Source: an uncultured Microscilla sp.
Lineage (GTDB): Bacteria > Bacteroidota > Bacteroidia > Cytophagales > Microscillaceae
Direction: 5' to 3'
Length of the DNA stretch: 62,883 bases
NCBI RefSeq assembly: GCF_947493425.1
Contig: NZ_CANLRP010000033.1
Coordinates: 1-62,883, forward strand
The position numbers and the translations under genes are program-made. Below, piece by piece: positions 1-9,616 of the stretch. The notes under the pieces are model-generated. The model was not told the origin of the DNA, made no database searches, and saw only the letters and a list, made by a program, of their open reading frames with translations. Position 1 is the first letter of the stretch. Each line of letters starts with the position of its first letter.

Positions 1-365
1 AACATCTTTTCAAAGAACTTGTTACCTCCACATTTGAAGGTAATTGGAATTGGCAACGTTATTGCTCAATCTATTTTTCCGATATCTTTAAAAGCATTTT
101 TCGTTTCAGAAACGGAGTGCAAAGTTACAAGCCTTTTCCTTATTTCCAAAAGCTTTTAAAAGAATTTATTTAAAGATTAAAACTTCCAAATAAACCCCTA
201 TTTTTTCGGGTGACAAAGGTCTGAATTTTAATTTTAACTTCCTAATTAAATTAGAATTATTTTAACCGAATTTAATTTTGAAAATCAAACGTTTTGAAGA
301 ATTTTGCACTTAAATACAAAAACAAGTCAAAACAAAACAGACGCTTCATTCAGTAATTCAAAATC

Positions 366-426
366 AAAACAAACCATTGTTTATTTTTCGGAGTGCAAAG
401 GTGCAAGCTTTATTTTTAATATCCAA
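366..426 (+). repeat. 61 bp direct repeat, copy 1
   Basis: This 61 bp block is identical to 498-558, offset by exactly 132 bp. It contains the CGGAGTGCAAAG core followed by a T-rich tail. An identical pair inside otherwise diverged repeats suggests a recent local duplication. Confidence 0.9.
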
Positions 427-497
427 ACTTAGGGTAAAAAAATTGCGATCTTTTTTGATCGCTGTCGCTTGACTTTATTACTCAACTATTCAAAACA

Positions 498-558
498 AAA
501 ACAAACCATTGTTTATTTTTCGGAGTGCAAAGGTGCAAGCTTTATTTTTAATATCCAA
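498..558 (+). repeat. 61 bp direct repeat, copy 2
   Basis: Identical to 366-426. A weaker relative lies about 126 bp further on, near 648-690, and another upstream near 113-150. Together they look like a decayed tandem array with a unit of about 130 bp. Confidence 0.9.
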
Positions 559-1117
559 CAACTTGAACAAAAAAATAACGGTAAATTCTACCGCTCCATT
601 TTTTACACTTTTTCAACTCCTTCAAGACAAATCCCCTTTGAAATTTGTGAATGCAAAGGTAAGACTTTAATTATTAACTGCAAGCATTGGTTAGATATAC
701 TTAATTACAACCAAGTGCTTGTACGCCACCTATTGTTCTATTGAACAGGATTTACATTTGACCATTAGTAAATCCACAAAGCTACTCTATCAAACAAGTG
801 TTTTGTTTCTCCGGAACACTTTATTTTTTCCATTTCGCCTATTTTTGTTAGACCACAATGACATACAACATAAACTTACCACAAAGCCAGCCTCTTTGCA
901 ACGTTGAGTACTTATTACAAGCAGGAAAGTACCAAGAATGATACAGATCAGAGAAGAAAACAATATAAATCTGCCATCACTTATTGAAAATCAAAGAGTT
1001 CCGAAAACTGTATAGTGCATTTGGACTGTAAATTGACTTACTTTACCTTATAGATCATGTATTTTTTACATAACTCAAAACAACAATTTTAATTTAGAAC
1101 AGTATTTGTGAAGGTCA

Positions 1118-1133
1118 AGGTTATGCATAACCT
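1118..1133. promoter_or_regulatory. 16 bp perfect palindrome upstream of the 1189 gene
   Basis: AGGTTATGCATAACCT is a perfect inverted repeat centred about 63 bp before the ATG at 1189. Its position fits an operator for a dimeric regulator. No regulator can be assigned, and a chance palindrome cannot be excluded. Confidence 0.35.
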
Positions 1134-1188
1134 CCTTATTGGTACTGCGTATAGAGAATACAAACTTCATTAACAATCGCACCATACT

Positions 1189-2619
1189 ATGAATCTAAAA
1201 TTCCTATCTATAATTTTGATTTGCTCCTTTATATCAAACACGTATGGACAAATTCTAAAAAAAGAAAAAATCTATACTCTTGATAAGAATGAGTATGTAG
1301 CCCATGAGGAGAATTCTTTGGGTTTGTATCAAGATGAATTGGGTTATATTGTAGTAACAGCTGATGTAAAGGACTTTAGCAGGAGTTATCACATTAAAGG
1401 CAAAAAATATGGTCCTTTTAATCGAAGAGAGTTGGCAAAACCTGTATTTAATTATGATAACTGGGGATTCATTGACTCTAAAGATGAAACAAGTTACGTG
1501 ATTTATACTGGGAAAGAGCTAGGCGTACATGAATTACCGTTTTATCCTGTAGGTTTAAAAATCAGGGGCAACTCATGGGCTTATGTTTTAATTAACCAAG
1601 CAGAGGGTACTACAGAAGTTGTAATTAATGGTAAAAAACGTGGTCCATACCTTTCATTACAAAACTATCATTTGAGTAAAAACGGTAAAAGGTGGGCTAT
1701 TATATACAATAACCGTCCGGAAGAGCATTATGTGGTATTTGATGATGGCAAAACAGCGGGACCTTATGCAGAAATTATTGATTTTCAGTTTTTAGAGCCC
1801 AACAGGTGGGTGCTCACTGCTGAACCTAAAGACTCTCCTACTAAAATACTGGAGGGAGGACAGAAGGTTAAACAGATTATAGTAGAAACCAGTAATGGTG
1901 TAGTGGGCACTTATGAACGGGAGTTGCTCAACAACCCTAATTATGACTGTGATAACCTTATTGCTAGAGGGAGCAATTATGGCTTGAACATTATTAAGGA
2001 TCAAAAAATTTACTATTTGGCAAACGACGAGTTATATGGTCCTCATGAAGGTTTGGTACAACAAGTAGATATGGGTAAAAGCTATAATCGCTTCAATTTT
2101 GTGGTGGGTAAAGAAAAACGTTTTTATATAAAAGGAGAAAAGGGGTTTTCACGTAATGTAGAGATGTTTGCGGTAAGTGATAGCCGAAAAAATGTAGCTA
2201 TAATAAAAAGGGGCAGTGGTATTAAAGATTCATTAGTAATGAATGATAAATACTTTAAGGGGTTATTTGATAAGATTGCTTATGTAAAATTCGCGCCTCA
2301 GAGTGAATCTTGGTGTTTGTTGAGTAAAAGTAACAATGGCTATTATCTCCATTTTTCCAACAAGAAAAAGCAAGGTCCTTTTAATATTGATGACTCGCGA
2401 GGTGTACCACAGGTAATGCTAGGTAAAAATTGTGAGAACTGGGCAATGACTTATAAGGACTCGAAAAGCAATGAGATTAAATTAATTGTAAACGGACAGG
2501 AGAAAAAAGATAAATTTATTGGTAATATAGCGATTACTTCAGAAGCTGATAAAGAGTATTTTTCTTGGTTTAGTTTAGAAGACAAAACCGTGTTTCTAAA
2601 TAAGCTGTTACTAAAATAG
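1189..2619 (+). CDS. secreted protein with recurrent G-x-Y/R-G-P motifs, function unknown
   Basis: This 476-residue protein opens with a signal peptide (about residues 1-20, ending in Y-G-Q), so it should be exported to the periplasm or surface. The mature part is a series of beta-strand-rich units that repeatedly show KGKKYGPF, NGKKRGPY, DGKTAGPY, NDELYGPH and KKKQGPF, each followed by a W- or F-containing strand. This regular spacing resembles a WD40-like or other beta-propeller fold, which is an inference. I see no catalytic motif and no T9SS sorting domain at the C-terminus, which simply ends after a W-F-S-L strand. It stands alone, reads toward the convergent DUF58 gene and shares a terminator hairpin with it. 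The function is unknown. Confidence 0.75.
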   Translation: MNLKFLSIILICSFISNTYGQILKKEKIYTLDKNEYVAHEENSLGLYQDELGYIVVTADVKDFSRSYHIKGKKYGPFNRRELAKPVFNYDNWGFIDSKDETSYVIYTGKELGVHELPFYPVGLKIRGNSWAYVLINQAEGTTEVVINGKKRGPYLSLQNYHLSKNGKRWAIIYNNRPEEHYVVFDDGKTAGPYAEIIDFQFLEPNRWVLTAEPKDSPTKILEGGQKVKQIIVETSNGVVGTYERELLNNPNYDCDNLIARGSNYGLNIIKDQKIYYLANDELYGPHEGLVQQVDMGKSYNRFNFVVGKEKRFYIKGEKGFSRNVEMFAVSDSRKNVAIIKRGSGIKDSLVMNDKYFKGLFDKIAYVKFAPQSESWCLLSKSNNGYYLHFSNKKKQGPFNIDDSRGVPQVMLGKNCENWAMTYKDSKSNEIKLIVNGQEKKDKFIGNIAITSEADKEYFSWFSLEDKTVFLNKLLLK

Positions 2620-2656
2620 AAATAAGTACTTAGTTATTATTAATTATATACTACTG

Positions 2657-2686
2657 AAAACCTCCATAATATTGGGGGTTTTTATT
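2657..2686. terminator. bidirectional terminator between convergent genes
   Basis: AAAACCTCC at 2657-2665 pairs with GGGGGTTTT at 2675-2683 (one G-U pair) around an 8-nt AT loop, with T-rich sequence following. It lies between the plus-strand gene ending at 2619 and the minus-strand gene ending at 2702. Confidence 0.75.
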
Positions 2687-2701
2687 GTTAACATTTAATG
2701 G

Positions 2702-4033
2702 TTAGATCAAACCACGTGATTTGAACTCAAGGTATTTATTAATTGTATTGACAGTTAGGCTTTGAGGAGTGGATAAGACTGCATGTACTCCACACTTCCT
2801 CAATTCTTTGACTATGAGTCTTTTTTCAAAGTCAAACTTTTCTGCAATTGTCTTCATGTACACCTCTTCAGTTGAATAAGCAGGCGCTTCAAGTAAACTT
2901 CTAAGTTCTGTATTTTCAAACAAAACTACGAGTAATAGATGGTTCCCAGCTATAGCTTTTAGGTATGGAAGCTGACGGGTAAGTGCTGACTCAGACTCGA
3001 AGTTGGTAAATAATATAATGAGGCTGCGGTGTTTGATTTTTCGCTTGAGAGTAATATATAGTTTCTCAAAGTTTGACTCTTTGAACGCTGTATTCTGTTT
3101 ATAAAGCACTTCTAAAATACTTTGCATTTGTGCCAGTCCCTTTCGGGCAGGGAGAATAGATTCTATTTGGCGATTGAAAGTAATTAAACCGGCTTTATCA
3201 TCTTTATTCATTGCAATGCTAGATATCACCAAGCTTGCATTGATGGCATAATCTAATAAGCTCATTTGCTCAAAGGGCATTTTCATTACCCGACCTTTAT
3301 CTACTATACAATACACCTGTTGTGATTTTTCGTCTTGGTAATGGTTTACCATCAAGTTGTTTCGACGGGCGGTAGCTTTCCAGTTAATGGTTCGTATATC
3401 GTCACCTTGTACATACTCTTTAATTTGCTCAAACTCTTGGTTATGCCCTACTCTTCTTATTTTTTTGATGCCAACCTCAGTCAAACGGTTAGAGATGGCC
3501 AATAACTCGTACTTACGCATTTGTAGATAAGATGGGTAAACTGGAATCATTTGCTGCTGGGCAAAACGGTAGCGCCTAGCGATAAAGCCTATTTTGGTAG
3601 AGATGTATAAGTTCAAGGCTCCAAATTTATACTCCCCTCTTTTGACAGGTCGTAGTTTATACTCCAAGGTTTTGCTGGCTCTTGGTTCAAGGGTAGTTTG
3701 AAAGAGAAAGTTGCGAATTTGAAATTGGTGTGGGATTTCATCAATGATTTTGAGAAAGGTAAGAAAGCTGTAATGGTTTTGTATGTGCAACTGTATTTTA
3801 TTTTCATCGCCATTAGAAAGCTTTTCATTGGCACTGCGTGCACCTTTCAATCCATTACGAATACCATATATTAAGAGTAAATCTATGAGACAAAGTATGC
3901 CCAATACCAATAGTGCAATTTTGGCAATGCCTACTAATGCCTGTACAATAAACCCCAGTGCAAATAACAATACAATGCATATAATGACAAGGAAGAAGCG
4001 ATTGTTTAGATAAAATGACTGGAGAAACTTCAT
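2702..4033 (-). CDS. DUF58 domain membrane protein (first copy)
   Basis: This 443-residue protein has two N-terminal membrane helices (about residues 12-55). They are followed by a region with a beta-sandwich character and then the DUF58 core. The DUF58 signature is clear: Y-V-x-G-D-D-I-R-T-I-N-W-K-A-T-A-R, then an N-x-Y-x-D-E-K stretch leading into a vWA-like fold (V-D-K-G-R near residue 248). DUF58 proteins are typically encoded with MoxR ATPases and are thought to act with them in assembling envelope or metal-containing complexes; the substrate here is unknown. Its start lies 19 nt after the stop of the moxR-like gene upstream, so the two form an operon. A shorter DUF58 protein without membrane helices is encoded at 57002-57919. 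Confidence 0.9.
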   Translation of the reverse strand: MKFLQSFYLNNRFFLVIICIVLLFALGFIVQALVGIAKIALLVLGILCLIDLLLIYGIRNGLKGARSANEKLSNGDENKIQLHIQNHYSFLTFLKIIDEIPHQFQIRNFLFQTTLEPRASKTLEYKLRPVKRGEYKFGALNLYISTKIGFIARRYRFAQQQMIPVYPSYLQMRKYELLAISNRLTEVGIKKIRRVGHNQEFEQIKEYVQGDDIRTINWKATARRNNLMVNHYQDEKSQQVYCIVDKGRVMKMPFEQMSLLDYAINASLVISSIAMNKDDKAGLITFNRQIESILPARKGLAQMQSILEVLYKQNTAFKESNFEKLYITLKRKIKHRSLIILFTNFESESALTRQLPYLKAIAGNHLLLVVLFENTELRSLLEAPAYSTEEVYMKTIAEKFDFEKRLIVKELRKCGVHAVLSTPQSLTVNTINKYLEFKSRGLI

Positions 4034-4052
4034 GAGTTAATTATAAAGGTGG

Positions 4053-5018
4053 CTAACGTGGAACTTCTACACTTTGAACAATGCGCTTAATTACTTCACC
4101 TACTCCTAGTCCTTCCATTTCTTTTTCAGGGGTTAGAATAATACGATGTCGTAAAACTGGAGTGACCACTTTTTTTATGTCATCAGGCTGCACAAAATCT
4201 CGCCCTTGCATGGCAGCACCTGCACGTGAACTATTAAGAATAGCTAGGGATGCTCTAGGCGACGCTCCTAAAAATAATGCATTATGCTGTCGGGTTTGGC
4301 TGACAATTTCGGCGATATACTTGACAAGTTCAGGCTCTACATGAATTTCTTTCACTTTTTGACGAAAGCTTTCTATATGCTGGGTTGAAAGAATAGGTTG
4401 AACATCATTAAATTGAGACAAACCTTTACGGTCCAAGGCTTTAGTTAAAATAATTGTTTCTTCTTCTAGAGAAGGGTAGCCTACATCAATTTTAAACAAA
4501 AAACGATCAAGTTGAGCTTCAGGCAAGCGGTAGGTGCCCTCTTGTTCTATTGGGTTTTGGGTAGCCAATACGATAAACGGTGGCTTCATTTGATAGGTAG
4601 TACCATCAAAAGTAATTTGCCGTTCTTCCATCACTTCAAACAATGCCGATTGAGTTTTAGCTGGTGCACGGTTTATCTCATCAATAAGGACAAGGTTTGA
4701 AAATATAGGTCCTTTTTTAAATTCAAACTCTGTACTTTTTTGATTATACACTGATGTACCCAATACATCAGAAGGCATTAGGTCAGGGGTAAACTGAATT
4801 CGGGAAAAGTCAACAGATATGATTTTGGAAATTAATTTAGCAGTAAGTGTTTTGGCAACACCAGGTACTCCTTCTATCAGCACATGACCATCAGTTAATA
4901 TAGCTGTAATGAGTAGTTCTACCATATCAGGCTGCCCTACTACAACTTTACCTATTTCTGATTTGATTTGTAACACAGCCTCTTTCAGTTGCTCTAAATC
5001 TACTCGGTTTTCGAACAT
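4053..5018 (-). CDS. MoxR-family AAA+ ATPase (first copy)
   Basis: This 321-residue AAA+ ATPase has the family's usual length. The Walker A motif GVPGVAKT is at residues 50-57, the Walker B motif L-I-D-E-I-N-R has D113 and E114, and sensor motif A-T-Q-N-P-I-E-Q and lid helices follow. MoxR proteins are chaperone-like ATPases that activate or assemble partner proteins, normally alongside DUF58 and vWA proteins. The partner here is the DUF58 protein encoded 19 nt downstream. It shares the family architecture with the MoxR at 58471-59472 but is clearly a separate lineage, so the genome has at least two MoxR modules. A 100-nt gap separates it from the methyltransferase gene upstream, which may be co-transcribed. 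Confidence 0.95.
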   Translation of the reverse strand: MFENRVDLEQLKEAVLQIKSEIGKVVVGQPDMVELLITAILTDGHVLIEGVPGVAKTLTAKLISKIISVDFSRIQFTPDLMPSDVLGTSVYNQKSTEFEFKKGPIFSNLVLIDEINRAPAKTQSALFEVMEERQITFDGTTYQMKPPFIVLATQNPIEQEGTYRLPEAQLDRFLFKIDVGYPSLEEETIILTKALDRKGLSQFNDVQPILSTQHIESFRQKVKEIHVEPELVKYIAEIVSQTRQHNALFLGASPRASLAILNSSRAGAAMQGRDFVQPDDIKKVVTPVLRHRIILTPEKEMEGLGVGEVIKRIVQSVEVPR

Positions 5019-5118
5019 AAGTTTGACTTGCGGTTAAACGTTGGTTGTGTAAATATATAAACTTTTGACTGAAAACAAAGCTGGTGTTTAGTAATAAATG
5101 GGTGGGTTAATTTTAGGT

Positions 5119-6012
5119 TTAGGCTTTTGTAATGATGTAAATGACACTAGAATAGTTATGGTTATTTTTCTTTGCCCATTGGTTTGAACTCCACCCTTGT
5201 AATACAGCTTTTAGGTAATTGTTTTTACCTGCTTGATATTTTTGGCTAAGCAAACTTATATAGTATGAATCATAAGGCATAGGCAAGTGTTGTTCTACCT
5301 TGAAACCATGCCGCTGAAATAAAGGGGTGATCGTTTCGGGGGTAAAATGATACAAGTGGCGTGGAACATCGTAAGCAGCCCAGGCGCTTTGGAACTGATT
5401 AGCTTCGTGGGCATTGGCATTGGGTACTGCTACTACTAGTACTCCTTGATTGGTTAACAGTTGATATAAGCGCTGGATGATTTTGTCTATTTGATGTACA
5501 TGCTCTAACACATGCCACATAGTAATTACACTAAATTGGTTGGGCTTGATTTGCTCCTCGAATATATCAGTTAAAATATCTATACCTACATTTTCGGCGG
5601 CCACTGCTCTGGTTTTTTGGTCTGGCTCACAACCTGTCACTTGCCAGCCATCACTTCTACAGGTTTTTAGAAAGAACCCTGTTCCACAACCTACATCCAG
5701 CATATTTTTAGGCTGCTGTTTTACCAATTTATTCACTAATTTAAGTTTGCTCTTAAGTGCTCGATTACGCACAATGTGGTAAATGCGATTAATTAATCCT
5801 TTGTTGGTATTGCTGTGTGAGATGTATTCTTCTGATTGATAATAACGTCCAATATGGGCTTCGTCGGGGCGTGGGTTAGTGAATTTAAATCCACAGCGTG
5901 AGCATTGAACAATGGTAAAGCTTTCTTGAGTTACTGTATGGTCTTTACAGGTTAGAAAATCTTTCATGTCATTTTCGCCACATACAGGGCACTGTGTCAA
6001 TGTTTCGAGCAT
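5119..6012 (-). CDS. class I SAM-dependent methyltransferase with N-terminal zinc ribbon
   Basis: From the ATG at 6012 the product has 297 residues. It begins with a zinc-ribbon-like segment (CPVCG near residue 8, then CSRCGFKFTNPRP near residue 37). The methyltransferase core follows: motif I L-D-V-G-C-G-T-G-F near residue 107, an acidic residue in G-C-E-P-D, then M-W-H-V-L-E-H-V. This arrangement is typical of enzymes that modify sugars, lipids or small molecules, and the true substrate is unknown. An in-frame start 60 nt upstream (6072) exists. However, a -7-like box TAAATTTG on the minus strand at 6043-6050 lies between the two starts, so the shorter form is preferred. It is divergent from proC. 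Confidence 0.85.
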   Translation of the reverse strand: MLETLTQCPVCGENDMKDFLTCKDHTVTQESFTIVQCSRCGFKFTNPRPDEAHIGRYYQSEEYISHSNTNKGLINRIYHIVRNRALKSKLKLVNKLVKQQPKNMLDVGCGTGFFLKTCRSDGWQVTGCEPDQKTRAVAAENVGIDILTDIFEEQIKPNQFSVITMWHVLEHVHQIDKIIQRLYQLLTNQGVLVVAVPNANAHEANQFQSAWAAYDVPRHLYHFTPETITPLFQRHGFKVEQHLPMPYDSYYISLLSQKYQAGKNNYLKAVLQGWSSNQWAKKNNHNYSSVIYIITKA

Positions 6013-6042
6013 ATCAGTTTTATTGTTTGACTTTAGAGGAGG

Positions 6043-6050
6043 CAAATTTA
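6043..6050 (-). promoter_or_regulatory. Bacteroidota -7 box for the methyltransferase gene
   Basis: Read on the minus strand this is TAAATTTG, matching the TAnnTTTG consensus of the Bacteroidota primary sigma factor. A TTTG lies about 20 nt further upstream. The implied transcription start, near 6036, falls after the longer in-frame start at 6072 and before the ATG at 6012, which decides the start choice. Confidence 0.55.
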
Positions 6051-6154
6051 TAGCTTTTGATTGAATTAGCACAAAAACTCAATGGCTGGTCTTGGTTTAT
6101 GCTCAAAAAAGGCTGTATACTTGAAGCATTGAACCAACCAAACGATTATCTCGC

Positions 6155-6955
6155 ATGAATATACTTATTGTAGGGGCAGGCAATATGGGTAGTATTTATA
6201 TTACCAGCTTTCTAAATAATCACCTACTTACCAAAGAGCAACTCTATATTCTTGAGCACTCTGAGCAAAAAACGACTGATTTACAACAAGAGGGATACAG
6301 TAATGCTTATCATCAACCGGGTGAATGGATTAAATCCATGGATTTGATTTTTCTGGCAATCAAACCACAAGATGCAGAGGAGTTTTTCAATACTATACGT
6401 GCTTACCTTACACCAGCCCACTTGCTGATATCTATTATGGCAGGGATTAGTATTGATAAAATAAAGCGTTGGGTTCCTACTACCAAAATTATAAGGGCAA
6501 TGCCTAATCTACCTGCCCAAATTGGCATGGGAATGACAGGCTTTACGGCAGCTGCATCTGTTGATAAAAAAGAATTGTTTATTGTTCAAAACCTAATTAA
6601 CACCACCGGAAAATCATTGTATTTTGAAGATGAAGAAAAGCTCAATGCAGTAACAGCCATTTCGGGAAGTGGCCCGGCTTATGTGTTTTATTTTATGCAG
6701 GCAATGATGGATGCAGCACAACAGATGGGTTTTAGCCAATCAGAAGCAGAGCTTTTGGTAGAACAAACATTTATGGGAGCGGTTCATTTAGAAAACCGTA
6801 GCCAGGCAAGTTGCAATGAATGGATCAAGCGAGTATCGTCAAAAGGAGGGACAACTGAGGCGGCTATTACCAGATTTGGGCATCTTACTTTAGACAAACA
6901 TATTCAGGAGGGCTTGAAACAGGCGCTTCAACGTTCAATAGAACTAGGGAAGTAA
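6155..6955 (+). CDS. proC: pyrroline-5-carboxylate reductase
   Basis: ProC catalyses the last step of proline synthesis, reducing 1-pyrroline-5-carboxylate with NAD(P)H. The 266-residue length is normal. The N-terminal Rossmann motif is GAGNMG (residues 7-12), and the family signature S-G-S-G-P-A-Y-V-F (about residues 171-179) and a T-x-x-A-I-T-x-F stretch near the C-terminus are present. I-R-A-M-P-N-L-P and the L-I-S-I-M-A-G-I strand also match. The gene stands alone: upstream is a divergent methyltransferase, and about 210 nt of AT-rich sequence separates it from the PARP gene. Nothing looks unusual in the protein. Confidence 0.95.
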   Translation: MNILIVGAGNMGSIYITSFLNNHLLTKEQLYILEHSEQKTTDLQQEGYSNAYHQPGEWIKSMDLIFLAIKPQDAEEFFNTIRAYLTPAHLLISIMAGISIDKIKRWVPTTKIIRAMPNLPAQIGMGMTGFTAAASVDKKELFIVQNLINTTGKSLYFEDEEKLNAVTAISGSGPAYVFYFMQAMMDAAQQMGFSQSEAELLVEQTFMGAVHLENRSQASCNEWIKRVSSKGGTTEAAITRFGHLTLDKHIQEGLKQALQRSIELGK

Positions 6956-7167
6956 AAAGTACAGTCAAGCAATAATTCGGTACATTTAAAAATAAAATCA
7001 CTTTATACACAAAATCGCTGTAAATATTTAAATATCAAATACTTACAACTTATTTTTAAATAAAAAAAATAAACTAAACTTCCACAGCGACAGCACTGGA
7101 TAAGGCGGGTAACTATTGGTAAATTGAAATACATTTTATAATAATTTTTATCAAAAGTTTCCGCACT

Positions 7168-9462
7168 ATGACACAGAAAGAAACTGTTGCTTACTATCTA
7201 AAAAATAAAGCTATAGAAAAGGCCTTGGCTTTTGCCAAAGACATTAAACAGTTCAAAAACAAGGTAGTTGGTTTGGAAATGATTTTTCAACAACTACAAT
7301 GTACTCAGGAGTTTGAACAAGCATTGGAGGTTGTCAAACTAATGCCTGACAATAGAAGGCAGACTCTCATGCTTCAAACAATGGTAAGTCAGGCATTGGC
7401 TCGCCAAGCTGTAGAATTTGCCCACCAAGTTGCCCAGAAGATTCTAACACCACGTAGCCAGTCTTCTGCACTCAAACAGGTAGCAGACCATTATCTACAA
7501 TTAGGGAAAGTAAATAAGGCGCTGGCAATTGTTGTCGAAATTAAAACTATAAAGACTCAGGTTAATTTATTGAAAGGCGTAAGTGAACGACTCATTGGGA
7601 ACAACCTTACAGAGGCACTTTTAGCAGCAGAACAGATCAAAGATATTCCGGTAAGACTTCAATTGATTGAAAAACTAACCAAGCAGATTCTTACACAATA
7701 CAAACCAAATAAGGTTCTAGAGGTATTAATTCATTTTAAGAATGCTTTGAGTAAAATATGGGTGTGGACGCTCGTATCAACCTCTTTGCCCAAAAAACAA
7801 AGCAGCGCATTATTGGGTGAGGCTTTAGCGATGTCAAATGACTTACAAAGGAAGTATGAAAAAGCGCTTGGCATTACACAAGTTGCCTTTTATATCGCCA
7901 AATTATTAGGGTATAATAGTAAGGTAGATAAACTACTTGCGCAAGCAGTCACCATCATCGAAAAAATATGGAAAGACACAGAGAAACTTCAGGCAATGGA
8001 GCACTTGGTGAGTAGTTATATCAAAATGGGTCGTTGGAGCAAAGCTCTAGACACTTTAGAGTGCAGTGTAAACCGGATAGATGTGCCCGAACTCTTACAG
8101 AGAATCACCAAAACATTGGATAAAAGCGGATATGCTAATGAAGCTACTCGTCTAAAACAAGCCACTGCTTCGATACTTGCCCGTACTATCAGAAGTCAAC
8201 GCTCAAAAAAACTCATTAAGGTAAGTAATGAAAAAACAAAGCATAGAAATAGTTATTACTACTATAGCTATGAGGATGACAATAAGTTTTATTATATGAC
8301 TGACAATGAGGATGGAACATTTACAGCTGAGTATGGTCGTATTGGAGAGCCTGGCACAAATACTTACACTTATCCTATTGAAGAGTGGACAAGGAAGTAT
8401 AAAGAAAAACTACGCAAAGGCTATAAAGATGTTACTTATATACATCAAACAGACTTTGATTCTAACTCAAAAAACAGGCTTGAAATTATAGCACTACCCA
8501 GCATTATACAACTTGTGCAAAGCCTGCAAGCATACGCCCAACAGTCGGTAAACAATAACTATGTAGTAAATGCCCAAAATGTAAGCCTTGTCCAGTTGGA
8601 AAAGGCTCAAATGCTGATAGATGAAATATCGGGGCTTACAACATTACTCAACAAAGGTCATGACCCCAGAGCAGAGGTAGATCAATTATTATTACAGTTG
8701 TTTACAGTGATTCCGCGTAAGATGGATTCTGTAGAAGATTACCTCACTATTCGTTTAGAAAATAATCAAGATGTAATGCGTAGGGTGCTAGAAGAACAAG
8801 CGACCTTAGATGTAATGCGAGGTGAGGTACTCTCCTTACAAAATACTACAAGTCAAACTCAGGCGATGACTTTGACTGACAGCATTGGGGTAAAAATTGA
8901 AGCCGCCACATTGAGTGATGTCATGGCAATACGTCAACTGATGGGTAATAAATATTTTGACGAGTATTTTCAGCAAGCTTATAAGGTGACCCACCTAAAA
9001 AGCCAGGCATTGTTTGACACACAAGTAAGCGATGCTCAAAATAGGCGCACCAAACTGCTTTGGCACGGAAGCCGAAATGAAAACTGGTGGTCGATATTAA
9101 AAACTGGCTTAGTGTTACGCCCAGCCAATGCAGTAGTTACAGGTAAGATGTTTGGCTATGGTTTATATTTTGCTGACAAAGTAAAAAAATCTATGGGGTA
9201 CTCATCACTTTATGGTAGTTTCTGGACAAGTGGGGAGTCAAACAAGGCATACTTAGCTGTGTATGATGTACACTTGGGCAATTGCATGCGTCGCAAACAA
9301 CATGAGTATTGGATGTATGACTTGGATGAAGTCACTTTGAAAGGACGGGGAAATTATGACTCTTTATTTGCCCGTGGAGGTGCCGACTTGATAAACAATG
9401 AATACATTGTATATAAAGAGACACAGTGTACAATAAAGTATTTGATAGAGATACATAGCTAA
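7168..9462 (+). CDS. bacterial poly(ADP-ribose) polymerase with helical repeats and WGR domain
   Basis: This 764-residue protein has four parts. Residues 1 to about 355 are alpha-helical repeats of TPR/HEAT-like type with recurrent A-L-x-x-A-x-x-I units. Residues about 365-440 form a WGR domain, with the signature as YGRIG at 389-393. Residues about 470-570 resemble the PARP regulatory helical domain. The C-terminus is the ADP-ribosyltransferase domain with an intact H-Y-E triad: H633 in W-H-G-S-R, Y667 in G-Y-G-L-Y-F-A-D and E745 in N-N-E-Y-I-V-Y. The glutamate context is that of chain-elongating PARP1-type enzymes, so polymer synthesis from NAD+ is plausible (inference). There are no zinc fingers or BRCT domain. 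WGR domains in eukaryotic PARPs sense broken DNA. The gene is monocistronic. Confidence 0.93.
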   Translation: MTQKETVAYYLKNKAIEKALAFAKDIKQFKNKVVGLEMIFQQLQCTQEFEQALEVVKLMPDNRRQTLMLQTMVSQALARQAVEFAHQVAQKILTPRSQSSALKQVADHYLQLGKVNKALAIVVEIKTIKTQVNLLKGVSERLIGNNLTEALLAAEQIKDIPVRLQLIEKLTKQILTQYKPNKVLEVLIHFKNALSKIWVWTLVSTSLPKKQSSALLGEALAMSNDLQRKYEKALGITQVAFYIAKLLGYNSKVDKLLAQAVTIIEKIWKDTEKLQAMEHLVSSYIKMGRWSKALDTLECSVNRIDVPELLQRITKTLDKSGYANEATRLKQATASILARTIRSQRSKKLIKVSNEKTKHRNSYYYYSYEDDNKFYYMTDNEDGTFTAEYGRIGEPGTNTYTYPIEEWTRKYKEKLRKGYKDVTYIHQTDFDSNSKNRLEIIALPSIIQLVQSLQAYAQQSVNNNYVVNAQNVSLVQLEKAQMLIDEISGLTTLLNKGHDPRAEVDQLLLQLFTVIPRKMDSVEDYLTIRLENNQDVMRRVLEEQATLDVMRGEVLSLQNTTSQTQAMTLTDSIGVKIEAATLSDVMAIRQLMGNKYFDEYFQQAYKVTHLKSQALFDTQVSDAQNRRTKLLWHGSRNENWWSILKTGLVLRPANAVVTGKMFGYGLYFADKVKKSMGYSSLYGSFWTSGESNKAYLAVYDVHLGNCMRRKQHEYWMYDLDEVTLKGRGNYDSLFARGGADLINNEYIVYKETQCTIKYLIEIHS

Positions 9463-9616
9463 CTTTGGACTGTCAATGAGCCATACTTGCTAGTTTTGCT
9501 CATTGACATTGCTTTAGTTTTGGAGATAAACTTTCTTTTCCAAAAGGAAGATAATAAAGTAATGAAATGTTATCTTTCCCGTAAAATGGCTATTGTACCT
9601 TCGGAACGTATACTAT

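Larger units (their letters stand above)
1..1188. other. AT-rich non-coding region with degenerate repeats
   Basis: This 1.2 kb stretch has no convincing gene. Its clearest structure is a motif with core CGGAGTGCAAAG at 113-124, 389-400 and 521-532, plus a degenerate copy near 648-658, so the copies lie about 126-138 bp apart or a multiple of that. Each is followed by an A/T-rich tail. My recollection is that similar TGCAAAG-type blocks are common beside rRNA operons in Bacteroidota, but no rRNA is inside the window. The two short open frames here (near 469-744 and 719-907) run straight through the repeats, have low-complexity products and no plausible start region, so I do not call them. Confidence 0.6.

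Noticed and set aside
469..907. Two short plus-strand open frames (about 91 and 62 codons) in the first kilobase
   Set aside because: They run through the 61 bp repeats, have low-complexity products, no plausible ribosome-binding context and no recognisable domain.
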